DNA of 64,000 bases from Bolinopsis microptera (Eukaryota; Ctenophora; Tentaculata; Lobata; Bolinopsidae), in the NCBI RefSeq assembly GCF_026151205.1, contig NC_087083.1, positions 9,855,460 through 9,919,459 on the forward strand. Direction: 5' to 3'. The notes beneath the pieces were generated by a model. That model did not search any database and was not told the origin of the DNA. It saw only the letters and a program-made list of their open reading frames with translations. Both the position numbers and the translations under genes were made by a program. Positions 1 through 13,039 of this stretch are shown in pieces. How positions within the stretch are numbered: the first letter of the stretch is position 1; each line of letters begins with the position of its first letter.

Positions 1-341
1 GATGGTTAGAAGTGGTAGGATTTGAGGATGGGTAGGGTAGGTAGGAAGGTTTTACGTACGGTGTCACGTGTCACAAAGGAAAACATGCATTACCCTCTGC
101 ATAATCATTTTAATGCATCCTCTCCGCGCGAGGAGCAGTAATGGTGAAGTTGCCACGGTTACCCTCCGCATGCGTTTGCACGATAATATGTCAAAAAGAA
201 TCCAGCTTTAAAACAATCACATCATTATACCAATATGCTGTGAGATCACTTATATGTTTATATCAGACTATAATCAGACTATATTTAATACTGATCAGAG
301 TCATAATAATCATATCTCTTATCAGTTGCCAGATAGTAACC

Positions 342-3300
342 ATGAGTTTGGGCAAAGAAGGAGATGTAACACTAGATGAAGAGGAAATATCACCTTTCAA
401 GGAGGTCTGGCATCAAGTTGCAGGTCACAAGGATCATGGAGACGCACCAGGTAGGAACTGTTTTTCTGGTTTTGGAGATACGCCAGGTTGTACTGGCCTG
501 GTACGGAAGGTCGACATAGATATTCGTTACTTTTGTGTCCACCAAAAAAGGCCAAGGGGTACACAACATTCGACTTATTGAGGTAAAATCATCATGACAA
601 CTCTGGCAAGGGAATCTTGTTTCAAACTAGGGTCGATTTCTAAATTGAGCTTAATTCACCATTTGGCAATTAAAACATGTGCTCCTTCATAAATATGACC
701 AAGGTGTAACCAAACCCCTAATTTTGGGGTCTACTAGCCTGTGGACATGAAATATGCTCTTTTTTGAGTTATATGAAAATCGGTTGTTGAGAAGCGAAGT
801 TATGGCTAAATGAAAATTCTTCGTTTTACACTGTTCGTTTTGTCGCAACCTGACTTGAAGAATATGTTATATATATGTCCACATACTGTAGGAACTTTTT
901 GGTCACCTAAGTAGGTATCATTTCGGTCACAAGAAGGTTCTTTTTTAAAGTCACAAGATTCACAAACATGCACCAGGCTAGATAGACACTATTGTTCTGT
1001 TTTTGTACATATGCCAGGTAGGTACTTAAGGTTTAATCAAACATAGAGCCTGCAACATAACAATGTCTAAGCCTTTAAAATAACTTAGTGCCTTTGTGTT
1101 TCTTTCGCTAAATTGTAATTACACTTACCTAAACTTAAACAACAGCTGTAATACTTTTGAAATGCAAGCTATTTACTGAGGTTCAATAAGAGTTGCGTTT
1201 AACATGCATAAGGATGCCTGGTAAATTATAAAAGCAGTTCAATATTTAATATGCAATAAATATAAGTACCGATACTAAGTAAAAATAGCAAAAATAGTTC
1301 AGTAACTAATGATAGATCTTGTCATTAAACAATCACTGTGATTGTTTGGGCTCTAGGTCAAGGTTTAAAAACAATACACAATTTCTCCAAGACAAACTGC
1401 TATAAAATGGGAAAATGATACAGTAAAGTAGTCTACATTGCCATAACTTTCTGCATTTTTAGTTTTTAATCTAATGTGATCACATAAGTCAAGGTGTAGG
1501 GCAGGTTTTGATAACCCGTAATCGGTAGGTTGGAGGTTCAAATTCCACTAACTATTGATACTAGGGGCGAGCTTAGTGCTTCGTCAGGTTTGTATAATTT
1601 CTTGTGGTTGACTTAGCCGAATGATCGGGAAATCCGTGTTTGAGTGTTAAATGTGAAGGAACCCTTCCAAAAGATCTTGGAATACATCTGAGTGTTCTGT
1701 TAACAATAGAAATGTATTATATGTGGATCTGGTGAGAATGTATAATTTTTACACGTGACAGCTGCAATAGACCAATCAGCATTCACTGTTGACCAATTAA
1801 ACTACAGGATCACTGTCACGTGTCAAAAGATATGCTTCAACACCAGAATCCACATCTATACATACTATAAAAGTTCGAGAATCAGGACAAATTATACCTC
1901 TATCTATAGGAAATTATTTATTGCCCGAACTACATTTTCTAAAATTCGAAAATGGAATGCGTCAGTTAAAAAGGTCATTTAAGTTAAATGCACATTTAAT
2001 ATTACCGTACATATTTTTACATAATATTAAATACTGAAAAAGTAAAATGTTATGGTCATTGTCTAATAGTTATGTGATTTACCATTCATCAATGACCTGC
2101 ACATTATACTATTCAAGTTATGCGCGCGATCTGTTAGCCGTGTGAATTAGGTATATCGTTAAAATCAGGTAACTTACCCAAATTTTATGCATTTTTAAGA
2201 TCCAGATTTTAATAATTGTTAAGTTCAGTTTACTGAGTTCCCTTCAATTTCTGCGTACTATCCATAAGTAGTTTCAACGATTTAGTGTACAAAGCTAATG
2301 ATAGACGTTTATGGAGAAGCTATGGGTGAGTCGAGACTACTCGGCCACTCGATTTTATGATTTATTTTCTATTATCTTGTGTTTGCTGTATATAGTTGAT
2401 TAATAATAATATCCATAAGCCAATGCATTTAGAACTGTAGGTTAATTACTCGCTGTTTTATTCGTCCTTGGTTTACAAGTTAATAAGTTACTATTAGAGA
2501 ATAGAGACGTAAATTTGTTCCAAACGACCGGCTTCTTTGGAAAATTTCAGCTTTACATTATAAGAAATCCACCTTATTGGATCAAATAAGAAATTATCAG
2601 GATGCATTTAGCAAATCATTATCAGATTACAATTTTCCGCATATTTTTCACCGTATAGACTCACTGTAATATAATTAATTGTAGTGTAAAGATCAATTTT
2701 TACGTGTAACTAGCCACTAGGATGTTAATGTTTTCTCTGCCAACTTAAATCACACGATTTTCTCAAACTTTTGATTTTGATTTTATCTACAAAATACATT
2801 CTTTGTTACCACAATAATTCTACGTAGACTTCAAAGTTGGTAGCAACTAAGAACTAGCCAGTATTTAGTATGGTCACTAGGAAATGCAACCACATAAGAG
2901 CCTCCTGTTGGCCGTATTCACGGCTCTGTCTTCACAAAACAATGTGATCATTGCAGCCCTGAGAGCGGAAGTCGTTATTCTGTTATTGTTTAAACTTTAA
3001 CGGACAGAGATACAGACTCCTATGAAATGGTGTACCTATTGTTGGGTTGAACTCTGTGTTGCACTCATCTGATTTGCCTCAATGTTCATTCACAAAATTA
3101 GACAAAAGAGACATAACTAAAATAAGAATTAAATGATTAACAGCTCACGATTTTATTTAGTCAAAATCCTGGTTTTGTGTTCGTCAGCCGCGGACGACAT
3201 ACGATATTTTTGCAAGAACCCCCGCGCGTTTAAGTACTTTCCGCGCGCGCGCTTTCCGCTATACCCAATTTTGAAACGTGGACGTTAAATTGCATTTGGC

Positions 3301-5358
3301 TGGCGTAAATGTTCCTCAAGAAATTCATTATCTTGTTTCAGGATTTCTAATGGGAGCTAATGGAAGACTCTACAAGAACATTTCTCACGACTCCAGAGGG
3401 GATAAAGAGGAGAAGTTCTACAAAATGGTGTTCAGCGAAGGAAATTTTTCAAGATTTAGGGATTTCATTCCAACGTACGTAGTTCCGTGAATCAAGGCTT
3501 GAATTAAACAGTCATGATCATTCTAATTTCCTTGGATATATTTTTACAGGAGGCATTTAAATTAATTATGCTTAGATCCACCGCTCTTTCCGAATTAAAA
3601 TTCGTCTATTCAGTGCAGACACAGTTTCCGTTTAACTGACATACTGAAATTTCCTGTAAATCAACGTGACTTCATTAACCCGTCTTATTTCAGATACTAC
3701 AAAACGATAATTTATCAGAACATAAGGTACATGGCGCTATCTGATGCATGTTACGGATTTAAGGTAAGTCTCGAGTTTTGTTTTGAGAATGTAGAAACAT
3801 TCCGAACATATTGTCATGACTGGTCGTGATAGAGATGATCGGCAAAAAATTTTGAATAACGTTTTTTATTATTTTTATCACTTTCATGATGAAAGATCAT
3901 TCACGTCCAAACAGTTTAAAACTAAGGTATGCAATATAATACTGCATTCTCTACATTCTCTAAATTACTGCATTCTCCAGTATTAACTGTGCTAATTAAC
4001 ACATTTCTTCAGGTGCCCTGTGGTTCTGACATAAAAGTGGGCTCAGTAGACTACAATACACAGGACAGTCACAACAAACAGGAAACTCACAAAACAAAGG
4101 TTTGAATTATACTAAAGTAAAGTAAAGTAAAAATTATGACATAACATCATTACACATGTCTACAAAGTATCAAAACACAATATGGAAAAATATAAATATC
4201 TTACCACCAAAATTAATAAATTATTAACTACAACTTTATTAAAAAATTTCAAATAAACTCAAAAACTTGGGATATTTATATTGTGTCCTTTGTTTTTTGG
4301 AAACGTATTTAGAAATTTTGATGCTTTGTTACAGTGTCAATGCCAATCTGTTTAAGGTCTGATACATCAGCTTTTTCATGTTCTTTTGTCATGAAAATTT
4401 GATAATGTAAAATTTATTTGAATTTTGAAATAAAAACAAAAAATGACATATTTCAGTTTCTGGGTATTGCTCCAAATTTAGGGTTCCGTTTCGTTGGAGC
4501 TAATGTTTATAACGCTGTCGACAAATCTGTTGAGAAATTGGACAAGGTAATGCTATAACTGATAATGGTATTTTAGCCTTTTATTATATCTTGACTTTTG
4601 GAGGATTTTCGTATTATTTATCTGTTGTGCAGGCTAGTCTTTGAAATCTTGGCGTTGAAAAAATTTTACGATTTTTAACGATTAAGGGGGGAGGGCCAAT
4701 GGGTTTTTTTGTGTGAAACTTGATTTCGAGATAGCAGTTGACCAACAAACTAGGACCAGTGACCGAACTTTTGAGGGGGTCCCGGACCCCAACCGCCAAA
4801 CGGTGCCCGCGGGGCCGCCACGCCCATATTTGGTCCAAATTAGGCCCAATTTAGCCAAATACCCTGAACATGCCCAAAACTCAGGTTTATGTTGCTCTTC
4901 TTGAAGCTTGTGGTCTCCTGAACTCGTATATGAAACTTCATCAAGATTGGACAAAAATGACTGAATTATGAGCCAAAAACCATATGCCCATATTTGGGCA
5001 TACGCACCAAATTTGGTAGATTTCGTCCCATAAATTGGTCAAATATCAATATTTTGAATGAAACCTACTTTATATGAAAGATAAGCCTAAACTACATATT
5101 CTCTGTAAGTTTTAGCTTTATATCTGTTTAAATGTGGATACTAAGGCGAAAATACCACAAAAAATGAACTAAATCGCCAGTATCTTGGTTCGCGATATTC
5201 GTGGAATTGATCTCATTAAAATTGTAACAACTCAATCAGTTTTCAAAATTTGCTCAGCAAAATTCAGAATTTCGCCGCCAAATTTTTTTTGAGGCCTAAA
5301 TCAAAAATCCGTTCTAAAAATAAGGTGGAAATGCGATTTCGATGCGATTCGAGTCGAT

Positions 5359-5395
<37 letters not shown>

Positions 5396-7563
5396 TTAAG
5401 CCCCTCAATATATTATATGCTCCTATTGTTTACTTTTCAGGACTGGGGCCTGTCCTTCACGATAGAGAACGCAGCAGTAAAAACAGAGGAGTATTTTCAT
5501 GATAAGAAGAGTGTGCGACGTGATGTTCTACCTTCACTAATCAGGTAAATTAATTAACTAAATAATCAGGGTTTTTTTGCGATAGTCAAAACGCGACAAC
5601 TAGCGCTGGATGGCGACAACTAGCGCTATCCAGCGCTAGTTGTCGCTATCCAGCGCAAAATATAAATGTTCGATAATTGTCGCTATCCAGCGCTAGTTGT
5701 CGCTATCAAATTCTCGCTAAACTTGTACTAGACAACATTGAAAAACTAACTAATATTAAATTTTGTTACTTTTGCAGGCAGATGACAGGTTTGCTGGAAT
5801 ACTACACTACACAAAAGTTATTCTGGTTATGTAGATCTTCTCTTTTAGTAGTGTACGATGGTTTAACCCCGGAGAAAGGCACGGTGAAGATGATCGACTT
5901 CGCTCACCACACCACTCAGGTAACCAGCAGGGACAAAAGGATTTCGTGATTATTTTGGCCAAAAATCGCGATACCGCGAAATTTAACAGGCTATACATTA
6001 AACTATACATAAAATTTGTCGCAAATAATGGGAAAATCGCGATTCCGTACATGCCGCGATTTTTTTTGTCACTGGTAACCAGTGAAGAAACTGGGTTGGA
6101 GGTCGTTCACATGGTCGAAATCAGCCGAGGGGGGGTTCCAAATGCTTACAGCCATGATTACGTAATATTGCTGTCGGGAGGAGGGTTGGGTCTTGATTAC
6201 GGTTGATTACGGAGAGGGGGGTTAGGGGGGGGGGGGGGGGGGTAAAAATTGCTAAAATGTTATTATAAGTCGTACATTTTTCTAAATATTTTATAATATT
6301 ATCTTAATTACACATTTAAACATTATCTTAATTACACATAACATTATCTCAATTATACATAACATTATCTTAATTACACATTTAAACATTATCTTAAGTA
6401 TACATAATATTATCTTAATTATACATAACATTATCTTAATTATACATAATATTATCTTAATTACACATTTAAACATTATCTTAAGTATACATAATATTAT
6501 CTTAATTATACATAATATTGTCTTGATTACACATAACATTATCTTAATTATACATAATATTATCTTAATTATACATAACATTATCTTAATTATACATAAT
6601 ATTATCTTGATTACACATAACATTATCTTAATTATACATAATATTATCTTGATTACACATAACATTATCTTAATTATACATAATATTATCTTGATTACAC
6701 ATAACATTATCTTAATTATACATAATATTATCTTAATTATACATAATATTATCTTAATTATACATAATATTATCTTAATTACACATAACATTATCTTAAT
6801 TATACATAATATTATCTTAATTAAACATAATATTATCTTAATTACACATAACATTATCTTAATTATACATAATATTATCTTAATTATACATAATATTATC
6901 TTAATTATACATAATATTATCTTAATTATACATAATATTATCTTAATTATACATAATATTATCTTAATTATACATAATATTATCTTAATTATACATAATA
7001 TTATCTTAATTATACATAATATTATCTTAATTATACATAATATTATCTTAATTATACATAATATTATCTTAATTATACATAATATTATCTTAATTATACA
7101 TAACATTATCTTAATTATACATAATATTATCTTAATTATACATAATATTATCTTAATTATACATAATATTATCTTAATTATACATAATATTATCTTAATT
7201 ATACATAATATTATCTTAATTATACATAACATTATCTTAATTATACATAATATTATCTTAATTATACATAATATTATCTTAATTATACATAATATTATCT
7301 TAATTATACATAACATTATCTTAATTATACATAACATTATCTTAATTATACATAATATTATCTTAATTATACATAATATTATCTTAATTATACATAATAT
7401 TATCTTAATTATACATAATATTATCTTAATTATACATATCTAACCTAACATTGTTCAGGAGAACTCAGAAGACAACACTCATGTAGATATAGGGCTAAAG
7501 AACCTTATTGATATCCTATCTCACATACACAGTGACCGGACAAACGAGTGGAAACACGACTAG
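342..7563 (+). CDS. Inositol polyphosphate multikinase-like (IPMK family), 8 exons, 279 aa
   Basis: Exons read by hand: 342-450, 3342-3474, 3694-3763, 4013-4099, 4457-4546, 5441-5544, 5778-5919, 7459-7563. All introns are GT-AG and all phases agree, giving 840 nt with a TAG stop. Family landmarks in order: HQVAGH near residues 24-29 at the end of exon 1; a P-x-x-x-D-x-K-x-G motif (PCGSDIKVG, 106-114), the inositol-binding signature; SSLL (218-221); DFAH (238-241), the metal-binding signature; and a C-terminal GLKNLIDIL helix. Members phosphorylate inositol phosphates with ATP in nucleus and cytosol. The length is short, like compact invertebrate IPMKs, and I see no calmodulin-binding extension of the IP3 3-kinase type. 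An AATAAA poly(A) signal lies at 7685-7690. IP6K or IP3K assignment is less likely but not excluded. Exon 1 rests on HQVAGH and phase. Confidence 0.88.
451..3341 (+). other. IPMK intron 1 (2.9 kb), no gene seen
   Basis: AT-rich sequence bounded by a GT donor at 451 and a polypyrimidine-AG acceptor ending at 3341. I see no coding exon. CACGTG-type motifs occur near 1752 and 1817. A B-box-like GGTTCAAATTCC at about 1534-1545 hints at a tRNA-derived SINE, but a convincing A box is missing. Confidence 0.6.
4680..4990. repeat. GC-rich segment inside IPMK intron 5, probably an old repeat
   Basis: This stretch is much richer in G and C than the rest of the intron and carries CCCATATTTGG-like words that recur nearby (about 4820-4840 and 4985-5000). 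It has no splice-compatible exon and no recognisable protein, so it reads like inserted repeat sequence. Its family was not identified. Confidence 0.35.
5360..5395 (+). repeat. C homopolymer, about 36 bp
   Basis: An uninterrupted poly(C) run lies about 45 bp upstream of the IPMK exon 6 acceptor. Its length is likely to vary and is hard to sequence accurately. Confidence 0.95.
5582..5706. repeat. Palindromic cluster in IPMK intron 6
   Basis: The 15-mer GCGACAACTAGCGCT is followed, after a 4-base ATCC loop, by its exact reverse complement. Further copies of the half-site GCGCTAGTTGTCGC flank it on both sides. The cluster could fold into a strong hairpin in DNA or pre-mRNA within a 233-bp intron. 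It may be a small foldback element. Confidence 0.8.
6095..6260. mobile_element. Fragment of a GTCGTTCACAT / GATTACGTAAT MITE
   Basis: It shares the words GTCGTTCACAT and GATTACGTAAT with the better preserved element at 27075-27254 and, like it, carries a homopolymer run (about 18 G at 6225-6242). It lies in IPMK intron 7 just before the minisatellite. Confidence 0.5.
6299..7438. repeat. 21-bp minisatellite filling IPMK intron 7
   Basis: About 54 copies of a 21-bp unit built around TTATCTTAATTATACATAA. The left third has variants (ATTACACAT, GATTACACAT, and CATTTAAACAT expansions). The right two thirds are nearly homogeneous. Because 21 is a multiple of three and the unit has no stop in at least one frame on each strand, long spurious ORFs appear on both strands, and these are not genes. 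The array ends about 20 bp before the exon 8 acceptor. Confidence 0.95.
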
Positions 7564-10047
7564 TAGTAGTGGAATGTGAAGAATTCTGTGGAAGTGAATT
7601 GTGGTGAAATATTAGAATATTTACCTGGGACCTCAGGCTTTTCTGTTCATAAACAGAAGATTGACAGGCTGAGTGCCGCCCAGTAATAAAATATTAGACT
7701 AGAATTTTGTGTGATTTAGTCTGAATTTTAAGGATTCCGGCTATATTAATTTTTGGAAGATTGTCAATTAGTTAATCATCACAGGGTTTTAATTTTATCG
7801 TATTAGTTAATTTTAGTTTACGTAGTTGCTCTAAAGAGTTTGAAGATTGATTATGTATATACAATGGATGTATTGTGTTCATTTATAAAGTTAATAATTT
7901 TCTGCCTATAGTTAATCATTACTTGATATACGTTTCTTAAATTATTCATATCAAAGACTTTTACCGTTGAGTTATTTTGGGGCAATATCTTAAACTAAAT
8001 CAAACTATCAAATTTAGACCGAGTTGTTAAATATTGGATTTTTGTAAGCTAACAATATCATATTGTGATCGTGCAAAAATGCGCATATTTTATGTTTTTT
8101 ATTGTTTTCTGTCTGTTTATCATGAATAAATGGTAATGGTATAGTACTGTCACGACTACATCGTTCATTTCACAGGGTGACTAAAATAAACAAGTCCAAA
8201 AATTTATTTCCTCCAATTTTATTCTCTTTGTCAACATTTCCCAAAATATAAGCTTAATAACGACGCTGAATGTTCACAGAGCCTGTTGTTTTAGTCACCA
8301 TATATACAGTTATATCATGCTTATAAGATCTTTTTAAGATACATTATACAACTTGTTTAACTTGTTCAACATGATGTTCAAATTATACCTTATAAAGTTA
8401 TAATCTTCTGCGGTGAATAATTTAGAAGGAATGAAAGCGCAAACATATTATAGTATGTTTATTACCGTGTTCTTATTGTTATTTTACTCAATTCTAAGAT
8501 CATGAGCTTACAATCTTACATCGCCCCATGGAAACAATAAGTTACACTTACTGAGTAACACTAGTGTAAAAATAGCCAAAACGCCCCCTTGGCAGAAATA
8601 TTTTCTAGTTACCAGACGGTAGGCTGACTCATGAGTAGCATGTTCCTATTGTTATTTTATTCAATTCTAAGATCATAAGCTTATACCGACCGCCATCGGA
8701 CCTATACAGAAACAATAAGTTACACTAACACCGTCTTGTTTTAAAGTTTAACTCGTAAATTGTCCTTGATTAAAGCAAACGTACTTGACTCTAGCCGCCC
8801 CTACCTCTTCAAACTGTACGCAGTTGTTGCTAGTATGCGTCATAAATATATACCCAGAAAAACTTTAAATAATTATTTATATTCTATGCTATTGTTCTAT
8901 GAAAGCTGTAAGTGTCTCTTTGATCATCACTACAAATACAATCAAAATGTTACATTAAACAACTATAGTTACACTCTGACTCAGATCATAGTAATTATTA
9001 TTAACGTTAAACAAAAACAACGTACGCGTATTATAATATAAGCTAATCTAACTGCGTATAATGCGATTAGATAAACTAATCGCACTGTTTTGAGAGCACT
9101 GAGCAACTAAAAAAACAGCGCACTTCAACCCTCCACTTCAACCCAAAACCTTCTCCGAGAAACGAAGTGACGTCATCCACCGACTCTCTCTCGGTTGATT
9201 TATACAATCTAATAACTCTGATAACCACCTCAACAAAGGGTAAAATACAGATAAGAAAAGTAAACATAGGATAACCGTCCGATGCTAATTGATCCTGATA
9301 TGTGATTGGTCGGATCTGAGTCATGTAATGTAAAATCCGGATTGGAGTATTATTATTATTTTTTTATTTTTATTAATGTACACAAATTTTGCCTCAGATA
9401 TATGTTTTTTACGTTTTGTATTTTTAACACTTGTTTTTAGATCATGAATACGATGTAGTTACATTGAAACGTCGAGTAAACTCCTTTCCCTAATACGAGC
9501 ATTTTTACTTGTCGCAACAACCGGGATAACGATAATTTTACACGGAATACATGAGTCATGTAACATAACTCATCGATTGCTATTGGCCGCTAGGATGGGA
9601 TGGACCAAGCCCGTCCCTATTATCTGCAGTTGTGATGATTGTTTGAACGTTTTGCTTGCCTGCTATGGATTTTCAGACCACCCAAGTATAATAATATTAA
9701 TATTGATTGACGATGTCAACCCTTCCAGATCGTTGCTCTGCGAATTAACAGAGCAACGATGCGAAGTAAGCATGATAGTTTGCGTGGCGCGTCGAAGCGG
9801 CGAAGTCCTCCAACATCATATTGAGCATCCCAATCCACCCTTCTACAAATCTTTCGTCTACATTTCAGCGTGATCGTATGCCGTACAACCCGACAACTTT
9901 CCATGATGAATTGTATATTTCAAAAGGGTTAGAAATATACCTCACAGAACCCGCTTCAAACATTAATTTTAAACACACCTTTCTTTTTCTTGTTCTTCTC
10001 TCAGTTTACCTCATTAGAAGCATCGGGAAGCGTATTCTAGAAGCACA
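7564..10047. other. Intergenic region between IPMK and lectin 1
   Basis: No supported gene. It contains a direct repeat pair of about 90 bp (8465-8555 and 8637-8725, both with ATTCTAAGATCAT and AACAATAAGTTACACT). It also has a possible small inverted-repeat element at about 8176-8301 (GGTGACTAAAA versus TTTTAGTCACC). A word starting CTAATCTAACTGCGTATAATGCG at about 9046 recurs near 40670. Confidence 0.6.
9729..9760. other. Perfect 12-bp stem hairpin
   Basis: ATCGTTGCTCTG is followed by an 8-base loop and then its exact reverse complement, about 290 bp upstream of lectin 1. There is no T-tract or RNA-gene context. Function unknown. Confidence 0.7.
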
Positions 10048-11182
10048 ATGAAGTTTTTTCTGTTACTTTGCCTAGTTGGCACCTCGCTGGCTATTGACAA
10101 AGCCCAATTGCATGGATTAAAAAATCTGTTAACGAACCTGCACTCTGGGGTATTCACTACGTGTCAGCTGGTCTTGTTCAGTGAAATGGTCGACTATGAT
10201 ACTGCTGAGAAGAACTGTCAGGTCTGTCCAATATTTTACTGTCCAATATTTCTCAATTTTAAATGATTTGTGAAGAGTGTTAAGTAATTGTAAGTTGTAA
10301 CTTTACAAAAGGAATTTCAATCAGTTGAAATTTAATTTCAAATTTTGATCTCACCTCAACCCGCAGAATTTCAACATTGGTATGGGAGACGTACAGGGCC
10401 ACCTGGCCACAGTAAACGACAGTGAAAAGAACTCCGACCTAAAACTCCTTCTGAACATGGCTTATCCTTACAAAGGGTGGAAAAACCAATGGGCTGCTGA
10501 CCAATGGGTTTGGGCTGGACTCAGGAAGACAAAGAACAACGATGGAAGCGATACGAGCATGAAATACAAGCCAGAGGACTGGTCCTGGGCTGCTGATGAA
10601 ACAAGCCCCAAGGAATTCCACAAATGGATGAGGAAACAGCCGGATCAAAAACCCGAGATCAGGAGAAACGGAGTGACGTTACTCCAGAACCAAATGAGGA
10701 TCAACCACAAAGGACACTGGGACGATACCTTCAAGTACAAGAAACATCCCTACGCTTGTGATTACCAAGGTAAATACATTATCTCCGCGAACTCTAAGAC
10801 TTGGAGCCAGAGTAAAGCTGAGTGCGAGGCTGCAGGATTGGAGCTAGCTAAAGTGAGATCTGATGCTGAGGTTGAAGAGATCATTAAATCTGCTGATTAC
10901 TTCCTCGGGAGTAAAGCTGACAGTGTGAAAGTGTGGGATAAGGAGAACTGGATCTGGCTGGGTGGAACTGATGAAGAGGAGGAGGGTGTGTGGAAGTGGG
11001 TGGATGGAAGTCCTATTGACAAGAAAATTATGAACTGGAGGAACCCTAACCCTGATAACGCTGAGTTTATAAAGGACCATGCTGAACACTATTTGGCTAT
11101 CTCCAGGGATGGTCAGTTTGATGATTCGTTTGATCATAGGAGTAGACACAGAGCTTTCGCATGTCAGTGTCCAGGTACGTAG
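10048..11182 (+). CDS. Secreted twin C-type lectin domain protein 1
   Basis: Two exons, 10048-10221 and 10367-11182, joined in phase 0, give 329 aa. Residues 1-15 are a clear signal peptide (hydrophobic LLLCLVGTSLA). Two CTLDs follow. The first, from about Cys39, has WVWAGLRK, a QPD tripeptide and WDD where WND is usual. QPD is the galactose-type calcium/sugar-binding motif. The second, from about residue 205, has WIWLGGT, WVDGSP, a run with NPN/NPD and QFDDS, ending CQCPGT. The protein is probably secreted and calcium dependent. It is a tandem duplicate of the gene at 13490, with homology continuing about 350 bp past the stop. A donor-like GGTACGT overlaps the stop region, so an extra 3' exon is possible (see 11550-11740). 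Confidence 0.92.
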
Positions 11183-11199
11183 GTTGGTGACGTATTGCT

Positions 11200-11236
11200 G
11201 TGTGACACGTGATCTGACACGTGATGTGACACGTGG
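11200..11236. repeat. Short CACGTG repeat after lectin 1
   Basis: Three spaced copies of a 12-bp GTGACACGTGAT-like unit, each containing the palindrome CACGTG. This is the short counterpart of the longer array after lectin 2. Confidence 0.75.
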
Positions 11237-11549
11237 ACTTACAACTTTGATAGCCCTCTGATGAAAGACTCAAAATTCTAGTAGAAAAGTAGAGAAAAAG
11301 ATTTTTCCCAGTATGTTTGAAGTAGCTGAATTTTTTCGTGGATAGAATTTTGCTGTATGTTGTATAGTCAAAGATATATAAATAACGTTATTTATTATTT
11401 GTTTGTTAAAAATAATAATCATTCTTCCGAAAAAAAACCAAATTCAAAATTAATAATAACTATTTAAATAATTTCTACACACTTAAATCGGTATACGACC
11501 ATAAAAATCGCTTAAATAACGGCTGAAGGTTCTTTCAGTTTCATTTCAG

Positions 11550-11740
11550 TTATCACTGAGGCTAACTATGGATGGTTCAATGACTGCAATACTGCCACAC
11601 ATAGAAATTCAATATTCTTCAACTGCCCACTACTATTTGTAGACGCATCGATAGATGAAGCTTTCAATTCAGTGTCATGCCAATCGCTGAAGGTGTTCAA
11701 ATCACAATGCAATAGAACAGTACTACTACTAACTTACTAA
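11550..11740 (+). CDS. Candidate extra 3' exon of lectin 1 (Cys-containing tail)
   Basis: A polypyrimidine-AG acceptor (TTTCATTTCAG) is followed by 63 codons ending in TAA. Lectin 1 has a GT donor at 11175 in phase 1, and this block is open in the matching frame. The encoded tail would contain four cysteines and an N-x-T site and would extend the protein to about 390 aa. The corresponding region is absent downstream of lectin 2, where homology to the lectin 1 flank skips from about 11537 to about 12265. It could equally be a chance open frame, because without splicing the gene stops two codons after the donor. Confidence 0.3.
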
Positions 11741-12579
11741 AGCTGCAGAAGAGGGTTGATAATGTAAATGAGTGGTCCACGAAATCAGCAGCCTCCGTTA
11801 CCGTAGGTCCAATAGAAATAAAAATTCGTAATTGTTTTTGCTGCTAATTGGGGCTGAATCCAGCGTCCAGAATTGAGTTTATAATTTGTTTTTCAATTCC
11901 TATCACACTATTTTACCAAACCAAATCAATAATCTGCTTTTCATAGCAATTTCAATTAATTTGAAACCAAAACCCATTCTAAATGTTATTTGTGAACAAA
12001 ACTTTTGCTTGACTTTTATTATATTGCATTTTTTATAAATTTGTGGCGTGCCATTAAAATAACGAATTCAAAATTTATATTTCATTAATTGTAGTTTGTT
12101 ACGATTTATTTCATTTGACCACACTTTTCTATTTAGTTTTGATATATTTCTACTTTCTAGTAGGTATGTTTTCAGGAGTGCCCATTGGGGTTTTATTTTA
12201 AACTGGCTGTGATGTAGATAATAAATTAGAGACAATCCCCTCACGAGGGGCTTTCAGTCAATCAGTCGCTATACTAATAATCTCAAAATGTGTGTGAGTG
12301 TGTATCCGTGTAATTTGTGAACGGCTTAATCAAGAAAACGGTTAGAGATATACATAACAATATAGGAAAGAGTGTGGAGATCAATTATTGATGGTGAGCT
12401 GATGACGTTTACGATGGCGATTTACCCTGGGGCCAAGTCCCAGCCCAAGGACAAAAGAAAATCGCGATTATTAGGGCCAAAAATCGCGGCGCTGCGACAA
12501 GCTAATCTAGGCAAAATCGTGGCAAAAATCTCGAAAATCGCAGCGCGAAAGAAAATGTATTTGCACGGATAGAATTATA

Positions 12580-12640
12580 AATTAGGGGTAGACTGGTTCG
12601 TAGGGTAATGAATTGCTAGTTGGTTTGTACGTGCACGACT
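12580..12640. repeat. Dispersed repeat, second copy near 26740-26795
   Basis: ATTAGGGGTAGACTGGTTCGT and the following 40 bp recur at about 26742. Family unknown. The rest of 11741-13040 holds no gene I can support. Confidence 0.5.
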
Positions 12641-13039
12641 TAAAAAGGTGGCTACATGTTGCAAGCGTTATGGCGCGGCTTCCTTTGTATAATTTTTTCA
12701 CTATCACTATGTTCCTGTAAATATTTCCTTTACCCTCATAAGTTTTTGTCCAAAAACTTACCACACCTTTTGATAAAACGGTCTTTTCCTTACAATTCGG
12801 TTCCGGAAGGTGACAAGGGAAAGTACTTCAAATTGAATGCGTGATTAAGAATTGCAAATACAATGTCTCAATGTTCCTCAATAAAATATCCAAATAAGTT
12901 CAGAATTGCGATTACTAAACTACTGTACTAAAACCATAAAGGGTAACTTGCCATCCAACTGGCCCACTCTTAAGTATCCCCGAATAGTATAAACAATCTC
13001 CCACTTGCTCTAGCAATCTCTAAACAATTCCCCAACTAT

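Noticed and set aside
1490-1560. Possible tRNA or tRNA-derived SINE
   Set aside because: A B-box-like GGTTCAAATTCC is present, but no matching A box, cloverleaf or acceptor stem could be drawn.
3278-3341. Upstream part of the ORF at 3278-3490
   Set aside because: It begins with GTG after a stop and lies before a strong acceptor at 3341. It is intron sequence, and IPMK exon 1 lies at 342-450.
6291-7443. Long ORFs of 306 and 348 codons on both strands
   Set aside because: They are read-throughs of a 21-bp satellite (heptapeptide repeats HNIILII or CIIKIIL) inside an intron.
8760-9041. 93-codon ORF
   Set aside because: Low-complexity AT-rich translation, TTG start, no domain, and no splice partner.
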